The translations under genes were made by a program, and so were the position numbers. A stretch of 6,941 nucleotides of DNA from Candidatus Poseidoniales archaeon (lineage in GTDB: Archaea; Thermoplasmatota; Poseidoniia; Poseidoniales; Poseidoniaceae), in NCBI GenBank assembly GCA_003602535.1, contig QQSA01000055.1, forward strand, positions 1-6,941, read 5' to 3'. This document shows positions 1 through 4,976 of this stretch, in pieces (position 1 is the stretch's first letter; each line of letters starts with the position of its first letter). The notes under the pieces are model-generated. The model ran no database searches, was not told the origin of the DNA, and saw only the letters and a list, made by a program, of their open reading frames with translations.

Positions 1-50
1 CGCTTCACCTTCAAATCGCTTGGGATTGATTTGAGCATCGAAGGGGGCGA

Positions 51-60
51 GATTATACAC
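51..60 (+). promoter_or_regulatory. Putative archaeal TATA box for the PAC2 gene
   Basis: The sequence gattatacac has its TATA core at 54-57, centred about 25.5 bases before the A of the ATG at 81. That is the spacing expected between an archaeal TATA box and the transcription start of a leaderless mRNA. No Shine-Dalgarno is present before this ATG, which fits. No clear BRE purine element stands out, and a four-base TATA core can occur by chance, so this is a candidate only. Confidence 0.35.
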
Positions 61-80
61 GAGTTGGTTGTCCTAATGCC

Positions 81-878
81 ATGGAAGGGGCGAAGGTCTG
101 GCTGGACAAGAATGCTGATATCGAAGATGCACTGGTTGTATGTTGCTTCCCTAGTGTTGGAATGGTTTCGAGTGTTGTCGCTCATTTTCTAATCGATCAT
201 CTTGAACTGGAGTTTATTGGAGGGGTTGCTCATCCAAAACTGCCAGCAATATGCCTGGTACAAGATGGAGTGCCTCTCCCGCCGATTCGCGCATACTCCG
301 GTAAACCGATTTGCAAAATCGAAGGTTGTGATAAGGTTCTCTTGCTCATGAGTGAGCTGATTGTTCCAGATCCACTTGTTCATGAAATTGTAAGTGAAAT
401 CTTCGCTTGGTCGAAAAATGAAAAGGCGGCCATGGGAGTCTTAATCGATGCTTTTGCTCGTAAAGGGATGAAGGGCGGATTGAATGGAAATGAGCCGATG
501 GTCGAATACGAAGACACTGATGATGTTGATGTTCTTGGAGTTGCAGCAACTCCTAAGATGGTCGAGTTATTGAAAGAAATGGAAATCCCATTACTCGAAC
601 AAGGAGTGATTAAGGGAATGACTGGAGCTATGCTAAGCGAAGGAGGAAGTAGGGGGCGCAATATCATGAGCATCATGGTAGAGGCCGACCCAAGGTTCCC
701 TGATGCAAGAGCTGCTGCCGTAATCATAGAGCATCTAAACAAGATGCTTCCTGTTGTAGATTTAGATCATGGTCCACTATTAGAGGAAGCTCAGCAATTA
801 GAAGAACAGATACGCAGTATGATGGAAGGCGCCGATTCTGAACCTACACCAGCTTCAGCTTCGATGCTCTACGGCTGA
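81..878 (+). CDS. PAC2-family proteasome assembly chaperone/activator with C-terminal HbYX motif
   Basis: A 265-residue soluble protein with the PAC2 (proteasome assembly chaperone 2) pattern. The first strand and glycine turn lie at about residues 16-30 (ALVVCCFPSVGMVSS). They are followed by a helix, FIGGVAHPKLPAICLVQDG at about 46-63 with PPIR at 67-70, and VIKGMTGAMLSEG at about 176-188. A PD..AAAVIIEHLNKML segment follows at about 207-223, and residues 232-249 form an acidic helix that could be a coiled coil. The protein ends Met-Leu-Tyr-Gly, so its last three residues fit hydrophobic-Tyr-any, the HbYX motif that docks activators into 20S proteasome alpha-ring pockets. Archaeal PbaB-type PAC2 proteins are known to bind and activate the 20S core, so a cytoplasmic proteasome role is likely. 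The ATG at 81 is the only sensible start: the frame has a stop at 27-29 and no other start codon between. No Shine-Dalgarno precedes it, and a TATA-like element 25 bases upstream suggests a leaderless mRNA. The 3' end overlaps the convergent gene by 24 bp. Family call is firm; partner and role are inferred. Confidence 0.9.
   Translation: MEGAKVWLDKNADIEDALVVCCFPSVGMVSSVVAHFLIDHLELEFIGGVAHPKLPAICLVQDGVPLPPIRAYSGKPICKIEGCDKVLLLMSELIVPDPLVHEIVSEIFAWSKNEKAAMGVLIDAFARKGMKGGLNGNEPMVEYEDTDDVDVLGVAATPKMVELLKEMEIPLLEQGVIKGMTGAMLSEGGSRGRNIMSIMVEADPRFPDARAAAVIIEHLNKMLPVVDLDHGPLLEEAQQLEEQIRSMMEGADSEPTPASASMLYG
855..878. other. 24-bp convergent (tail-to-tail) coding overlap
   Basis: The last eight codons of the PAC2 gene (+) and of the DUF2231-like gene (-) occupy exactly the same 24 bases in codon-aligned antisense register. 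The plus strand reads Ser-Ala-Ser-Met-Leu-Tyr-Gly-stop and the minus strand Ser-Ala-Val-Glu-His-Arg-Ser-stop. Each gene's TGA stop is the complement of the other's TCA serine codon. The plus-strand reading contains the HbYX motif. No room remains for intergenic terminators, so the two transcripts must read into each other or end inside the genes. Confidence 0.9.
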
Positions 879-1364
879 TTTTCCTAAAATCACTAGCCCT
901 AATAAAATCAAAATTACACTAGCCCATATTGGGAAGATCATGACCGTTTCTTTTGGTACGAATAATAGAAGAGTCTCTCCTCTAGAAAATTCTCCACCCA
1001 TGCCAGCAGTTACGAGCATCAATCCAACTGCAGTCATACCAATACCAGCATGTCGCGAATCTACTTTCCCTCCCATAAAGCGCCTCAATAGAATACCAAT
1101 TGCCAAACCAGCTGAGGCCATGGAAAGCAGTAATTTATTCGCTAAAATTGGGTTGTCGATTCCATCTCCGGGAGAAGCATTAACTCCACTAATTATTGCA
1201 ATTGGTGTTGCGATGATTCCCCCTAAAAGCGCCCAGTGTGCAACTGCTTCTCTAGAATCAGGTCCTTTCTTTAGGAGACAAAGTAAGAATGCTACTCCGG
1301 AAAGAGCGAACATTCCAATTGTCAATTCAGTCGATATAACATGTAAGGTTCCTGCTGAAATCAT
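855..1364 (-). CDS. DUF2231-like five-span membrane protein, possible heme-binding partner
   Basis: A 169-residue polytopic protein with predicted membrane spans at about residues 10-31, 43-62, 76-94, 104-123 and 141-161. Positive charges (Lys32, Lys33, Arg38 in loop 1; Arg94, Arg95, Lys100, Arg104 in loop 3; Lys162, Arg168 at the end) put the N-terminus outside and the C-terminus inside. The N-terminal Leu-His start of span 1 and the GMGGEFSRGE segment after span 4 (about 121-130) resemble DUF2231, a family of small membrane proteins often found with cytochrome c domains. Histidines 8, 43 and 105 lie at span ends; 43 and 105 would both be near the cytoplasmic face, 8 near the outer face, so they are candidate heme or metal ligands. 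Its ATG overlaps the stop of the CX3CH gene as ATGA and is preceded by a strong Shine-Dalgarno, so it is translated with that gene. The DUF2231 assignment is from remembered pattern only; another small membrane family is possible. Confidence 0.72.
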   Translation of the reverse strand: MISAGTLHVISTELTIGMFALSGVAFLLCLLKKGPDSREAVAHWALLGGIIATPIAIISGVNASPGDGIDNPILANKLLLSMASAGLAIGILLRRFMGGKVDSRHAGIGMTAVGLMLVTAGMGGEFSRGETLLLFVPKETVMIFPIWASVILILLGLVILGKSAVEHRS

Positions 1365-2488
1365 TGGACTCCCTCCTTAGCTAGGTTATCAAGATGTTCT
1401 TGGCCATAGTACGCCCATTGCTCCATAGTCCAGCCTTCCGGTAAACCAGTAGCTGGTAAAGGTGGAGTTTGTTGTACTTCAGGAGTTGTAGCAATCTGTT
1501 CTTCGACTACTTGTTGTGGATTGCTATATTCTTCAGCAGATTGTGTGGATTCGTTTAGATGAGAAGTATTGTCGTAATCTTTCAGATAATCTTCTTCTTC
1601 AGTTCTCATCAGTACAACTAGTCCTGCGCATAATAAGAATAAGGCAACCCCTTGCAGATATAGGGCGGTTTCGTCAACTTCCCAGCCCGGTTCTTGCGCC
1701 GTTAATCTAAACCAAGGAGAATATTGAGTTGGCCCCTCTCCTTCCATAATCAACCTCCATTGTACAGTACCAGGGTTTACTGCAGCTGGTATTGTAAATT
1801 CATTATCAACTACTGGAATTGTAATGATCTCTGCACCATTCATCAATTCTACAGTTGCTGAATCGACATTTACTGTATCGATTGTGATTATTGTTTCAAC
1901 TCCGATTTCTCTAAGGTTTGTAGGAGTCCAATCTTCGGATAAACGAGGTAAATTCTCTGGCACCTCTTCTACTGTAACAGATTTAGCCTGAGAAATGCCA
2001 CTCATTGCAACCCCTCCCTCAGGAGTTCCATGTTGTACTGCAAGATACAATTCGTAAGTTCCTGGATTTGAGGGAGAACGTAAAGTCCAACTTCTATTTA
2101 CAATGTTTTGAGATGAAAATGAATCTGTAATCTCAACATAATTATTTGTGCCACCATTAGGATCTGTCACAATTTCCCATCCACCGTTCGCTGGCAAATC
2201 TTTGGCCCCATCAGAATTGATTAGTAAGGCCATACCGACCATGTTATTGGAACTAACATCGACATTCCCCACTGATGTTTGGACTTCGATTAGTAACCCC
2301 GCATAAACATCATTTGGAAAGTTAATGTCTAGTGTTGCTGTAGAAATCCCATTCGAAGACGAGGATGCATGGCATGAGCCTGCGCAATCTCTAGAACGAA
2401 CATCGTCACCTTTACCACCAGGATTGGCGGTAGAAACTGTTGCTGATAATAACAATACTAGCAGAACGATGACTATCTTTAATCTCAT
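1361..2488 (-). CDS. Secreted, membrane-anchored CX3CH protein with Reelin-like domain and cytoplasmic GWTxEQW tail
   Basis: A 375-residue type I membrane protein. Residues 1-21 are a signal peptide (MRLK, then a hydrophobic run, cleavage probably after Ala-Asn or nearby). Next comes a Cys-Ala-Gly-Ser-Cys-His motif (Cys35, Cys39, His40), a CX3CH variant of the c-type heme attachment site. Residues about 50-175 form a beta-sandwich resembling the choice-of-anchor-V/Reelin-type domain, including a WTLRSPSNPGTYELYLAVQH segment at 134-153 that places His153 as a possible second ligand. Residues about 180-265 look like one Ig-like domain. A membrane span lies at about 275-294. An acidic, low-complexity cytoplasmic tail follows, ending in GLPEGWTMEQWAYYGQ (348-363). 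The two motif cysteines are the only ones in the ectodomain. It starts directly after the stop of the larger CX4CH gene (TGAATG) behind a strong Shine-Dalgarno. Probable role: surface or pseudoperiplasmic redox or metal protein; a simple disulfide or metal site is the alternative. Confidence 0.75.
   Translation of the reverse strand: MRLKIVIVLLVLLLSATVSTANPGGKGDDVRSRDCAGSCHASSSSNGISTATLDINFPNDVYAGLLIEVQTSVGNVDVSSNNMVGMALLINSDGAKDLPANGGWEIVTDPNGGTNNYVEITDSFSSQNIVNRSWTLRSPSNPGTYELYLAVQHGTPEGGVAMSGISQAKSVTVEEVPENLPRLSEDWTPTNLREIGVETIITIDTVNVDSATVELMNGAEIITIPVVDNEFTIPAAVNPGTVQWRLIMEGEGPTQYSPWFRLTAQEPGWEVDETALYLQGVALFLLCAGLVVLMRTEEEDYLKDYDNTSHLNESTQSAEEYSNPQQVVEEQIATTPEVQQTPPLPATGLPEGWTMEQWAYYGQEHLDNLAKEGVQ
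1371..1378 (-). promoter_or_regulatory. Shine-Dalgarno for the DUF2231-like gene
   Basis: The minus strand reads AAGGAGGG, then six bases, then the ATG at 1364-1362. The bases lie within the codons for the last residues (Lys-Glu-Gly-Val-Gln) of the upstream CX3CH protein, and the start overlaps that gene's stop as ATGA. This fixes the start codon and indicates translational coupling. Confidence 0.85.
2369..2386 (-). other. CX3CH heme-c-like motif in the 375-residue protein
   Basis: Codons for Cys35, Cys39 and His40 with three residues (Ala-Gly-Ser) between the cysteines, about 14 residues after the predicted signal cleavage. Canonical heme c sites are CX2CH; CX3CH and CX4CH versions are known in some cytochromes. 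Heme attachment is inferred, not shown. Confidence 0.5.
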
Positions 2489-4939
2489 TCAATCCCTCCT
2501 AGGGATAAATGAAATTACGACACCTGCAATTCCTGCAATCAATAGAATAATGCTGAAAATCATTCCTGCCGTCTCACTTGGTCCCGGTTTTTCTGGTACA
2601 CTGTCTGAATTTAATTCTGCAGAATCTGTAGATTCGCTGCCGCTCCATTCAATTTGTTGCCCATCTACAATTGGCATGATTGAATAAGTATGCTCGCCTT
2701 CAATAGTAGGGGAGTGGCGATATGTTTTCTCAGTAGTTGTATCGATGACTTGTCCGTTGTGTACAATAGCCCATTCGTTAGCATCTCCATTCCAAGTCAA
2801 CACAATTTCTCTTCCATCCGCTTCAGCAACAGTGTTACTTGCGTAAGGTGGCAAATCTCCGTTAAATGTCTCTGAAATAGAATCTGTTTCGCCCATATCA
2901 TCAACCACTTTGAGGCCGATGGTTGCTTGTTCGCTCATAATTGTGGTAAACATCATTCCGTTATGGGCGACTACTCCATCAATACTCCAAATCGCATTTA
3001 CCACAGCACCATCAATATCAGTTGAATCTTCTGCTGAAAATGTCACTGTTGAACCTTGCAACAATGTTTCCGGCGCCCTTATCACTGCAACTGGAGCTGT
3101 GTTTGATATTGTAAATTCTACCACTAATGCTTGGCCGTCTTCTATGCCATCGTTAGGAGTTACTATCGCAGTCCATATATCTCCTGCCCCTAAGTTAGAA
3201 GATAGTACCAAACTTTGATTGAAATCGGTTGTGAAACCATTTCGTAACCAGATCCAGGATATTTCAACGGAGTCCCCATTTGCATCATCTGTTAAGACGG
3301 TGGGGTTCAAGTCGGTCAATGCATCCTGAGTTGTTGTTCCATCATAAGTTGCAGTCGGCGGGGAATTCAAAATTTGAACTGTATCTGAAAGAGTTTCTTC
3401 TGCTGTAGTAAAGCCATCATTAATCTCTAGGGTTAAGGTTAGAATATCACCATCCAAATCCCATTGCTCTACAACCGAAATATCATCTCCGTCTACATCT
3501 GATGCTTCGTATGAATAAGTCGCTTCGTTCTGGAAATATACTGAATCTTGATCGATTGAAAGGCTAGATAATACCGGAGGGCTATTTGAAATGAATACTG
3601 AGGCACTAGTCATCCAATCGGATTCAACCTTCCCATCAGAAACTTTACACTTTACTCGCCAGCCTTCATCCTTAGTAGTTTGAGAAGATGGCACAGTATT
3701 AGTTGTGAAAGAAGTAGACATCCATTGTGACTGTGAATATGATTCCCATTGCCACTCATATGTCAACAGATCATCATCTGAATCTTCGCCCACGGCTGTT
3801 GCTACTAATTCATCAACAGTTGTATATGGCCCACCAATCGATACACTGACCATAGTTGGAGCAGTGTTGTCACTGCCTATTGAAATGACTTGGGTTGTAA
3901 ACCAAGGACTGCTTGCCTCACCATCGTTGACTCTCACTTTAGCATACCAGTTATCACCATCCCTAATCGCTACTGAAGGTACAACTAGATCGTTGTCGAA
4001 TGCTGAAATCTTTGTATCGTCTACATACCACTCGGTTTCATAAGTCAATGAATCATTGTCTGCATCTGAATAACTAGTCATCAATGTCAAATTATCACTT
4101 TCTGTTGCATCTGCTGGAGAAATAGATGCTGTGATAACAGTAGGTATCGAATTAACAACTACCAAATTTGTCGAATGTATTGGCGAACCATCGTCCATTC
4201 CATCGCTTGGAGTTACGCTTACATTCCATGATTCACCCTTGGTAGTTAAGGAACTAGGAACAGTGGTTTGATTATTTCTAGAAGTCTCCAAAACTCCATC
4301 CTTATACCAATGGATTACAGTATCGGCCTCTATGTCTCCTTCTGAGTCGTAGTAGGAATAACTCAGAGATAGTGTGTCGGTTGTAACAGGGTTTGACGGG
4401 CTCAATTGTAAGTTAGAGGCGCTTGGAGGTGTGTTGCTCGGCGCACCAGCCTCTGGAATTTGGAAACTAATTGCATCCCAGTTATCGCCTTGATTGTTAC
4501 CATTTCCATCTGCAGCATTGCCTGCTAAATCCAAAACTGCCACTCCGGAACCGGAAGCTGGAGCAATCCAATCAATTGACCACGAACGTTGGCTGCTGCC
4601 AGTAATTGAGTGAGTTGCGCTGTCTTGAGCGCTGTTGACATTGACTGCAAAACCAATTCCAGCTGAGAGAGTTCCTAGACTGACATCTAGACTAAATCCA
4701 CCATTATTGGAGTTAGCCCCGCCTGTTACTGAGATAGAAAGAGTGTAGGTTTGTCCGGGAGTGTAACTAGTTGGTTGCCCGGACATTGAAACAACTGCAT
4801 TAGTGTTGGAGCCGTGACAATATCCTCCTCCACAACCAGACCCTTGGTTGTAAATTCCATTACTATTGCCGGTACTAAGTGGTGCTAAAGAGCAAAGCAA
4901 TAGCAGCACTAATGAAATTGGCAGTAGTTTTCTTTTCAT
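2489..4939 (-). CDS. Large secreted Ig/PKD-repeat protein with N-terminal CX4CH Reelin/choice-of-anchor-V-like domain
   Basis: With the start at 4939 the protein has 816 residues (this numbering is used here). Residues 1-24 are a signal peptide (MKRKLLP, then a leucine-rich run). Cys36, Cys41 and His42 form a CX4CH motif. Residues about 45-161 match the choice-of-anchor-V/Reelin-like pattern: SYTPGQTYTLSISV, a GGFSLDV strand, then IDWIAPASGSG...GNAADGNGNNQGDNWD. Six Ig/PKD-like repeats follow at about 171-265, 266-355, 360-452, 453-526, 527-613 and 614-692, with recurring Asp-rich turns (D-x-D-x-D) and V-x-DG strand ends. An FN3-like domain lies at about 695-771. A C-terminal membrane span at about 791-811 ends Arg-Arg-Asp. 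Many Asn-x-Ser/Thr sites fit a glycosylated surface protein. A TTG at 4954 would add five residues; ATG 4939 is preferred because it gives a cleaner signal peptide and sits 25 bases from a TATA-like element. The stop abuts the next gene's ATG. Likely a cell-surface redox, metal-binding or adhesive protein; the true ligand is unknown. Confidence 0.78.
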   Translation of the reverse strand: MKRKLLPISLVLLLLCSLAPLSTGNSNGIYNQGSGCGGGYCHGSNTNAVVSMSGQPTSYTPGQTYTLSISVTGGANSNNGGFSLDVSLGTLSAGIGFAVNVNSAQDSATHSITGSSQRSWSIDWIAPASGSGVAVLDLAGNAADGNGNNQGDNWDAISFQIPEAGAPSNTPPSASNLQLSPSNPVTTDTLSLSYSYYDSEGDIEADTVIHWYKDGVLETSRNNQTTVPSSLTTKGESWNVSVTPSDGMDDGSPIHSTNLVVVNSIPTVITASISPADATESDNLTLMTSYSDADNDSLTYETEWYVDDTKISAFDNDLVVPSVAIRDGDNWYAKVRVNDGEASSPWFTTQVISIGSDNTAPTMVSVSIGGPYTTVDELVATAVGEDSDDDLLTYEWQWESYSQSQWMSTSFTTNTVPSSQTTKDEGWRVKCKVSDGKVESDWMTSASVFISNSPPVLSSLSIDQDSVYFQNEATYSYEASDVDGDDISVVEQWDLDGDILTLTLEINDGFTTAEETLSDTVQILNSPPTATYDGTTTQDALTDLNPTVLTDDANGDSVEISWIWLRNGFTTDFNQSLVLSSNLGAGDIWTAIVTPNDGIEDGQALVVEFTISNTAPVAVIRAPETLLQGSTVTFSAEDSTDIDGAVVNAIWSIDGVVAHNGMMFTTIMSEQATIGLKVVDDMGETDSISETFNGDLPPYASNTVAEADGREIVLTWNGDANEWAIVHNGQVIDTTTEKTYRHSPTIEGEHTYSIMPIVDGQQIEWSGSESTDSAELNSDSVPEKPGPSETAGMIFSIILLIAGIAGVVISFIPRRD
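2494..2500 (-). promoter_or_regulatory. Shine-Dalgarno for the CX3CH gene
   Basis: The minus strand reads AGGAGGG, then five bases, then ATG at 2488-2486. The same bases encode the Arg-Arg-Asp C-terminus of the upstream repeat protein (AGG AGG GAT TGA), so the ribosome binding site doubles as the positively charged end of a membrane anchor. It fixes the start codon. Confidence 0.85.
2864..4429 (-). repeat. Array of six Ig/PKD-like protein repeats
   Basis: Within the large surface protein, about 520 residues divide into six beta-sandwich units, most about 85-95 residues long. Each has a Pro-rich or Asn-Ser-x-Pro linker, an Asp-rich calcium-type loop (for example SDADNDSLTYETEWY), a W/Y-x-x-(D/N)G hairpin and a closing V-x-DG strand. 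The fourth unit is shorter (about 74 residues) and reads more like a classical PKD domain (WDLDGD). The units are diverged at sequence level, so this is a protein repeat array, not a DNA tandem repeat. Confidence 0.65.
4814..4834 (-). other. CX4CH heme-c-like motif in the repeat protein
   Basis: Codons for Cys-Gly-Gly-Gly-Tyr-Cys-His (Cys36, Cys41, His42 from the ATG at 4939), about 12 residues after the predicted signal peptide and just before the Reelin-like domain. In related choice-of-anchor-V proteins this position usually carries CX2CH, as I recall the family. The extra glycines make CX4CH, a spacing known from some tetraheme cytochromes. Covalent heme is inferred only. Confidence 0.5.
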
Positions 4940-4960
4940 AACTTTGGCATGCAACTATCT

Positions 4961-4970
4961 CTTTTATGTC
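4961..4970 (-). promoter_or_regulatory. Putative archaeal TATA box for the surface-protein operon
   Basis: On the minus strand this reads gacataaaag, with the ATAAAA core centred about 25.5 bases before the ATG at 4939. It lies in the short gap after the ligA stop. The spacing matches a leaderless start at that ATG, and no Shine-Dalgarno precedes the ATG. It would let the three-gene set be transcribed separately from ligA, though read-through from ligA is equally possible. Confidence 0.38.
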
Positions 4971-4976
4971 CGTTGG

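Noticed and set aside
1..192. Plus frame 1 open to a stop at 190-192, possible end of an upstream gene
   Set aside because: It would overlap the PAC2 gene by 112 bases, and the translation past residue 30 has no protein-like character. Kept only as an ambiguity of the left edge.
380..742. Open reading frame of about 120 codons on the minus strand
   Set aside because: It is the antisense shadow of the PAC2 gene, whose protein matches its family over its whole length.
879..905. Possible terminator after the PAC2 stop (TTTTCCTAAAATC...)
   Set aside because: A four-base T run with no hairpin is too weak, and it sits inside the convergent coding region.
940..1380. Open reading frame of about 146 codons on the plus strand
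   Set aside because: It lies entirely antisense to the DUF2231-like membrane gene, which has a strong Shine-Dalgarno, coupled start and clear membrane spans. The plus-strand translation is Pro/Ser/Ile-rich without any recognisable pattern.
2325..2687. Open reading frame of about 120 codons on the plus strand
   Set aside because: It spans the junction of two well-supported minus-strand genes and shows no domain, signal or ribosome binding site.
4888..4892. Cysteine in the signal peptide of the repeat protein as a lipobox
   Set aside because: The preceding residues are Leu-Leu-Leu rather than a small-residue lipobox, and the hydrophobic run continues past it.
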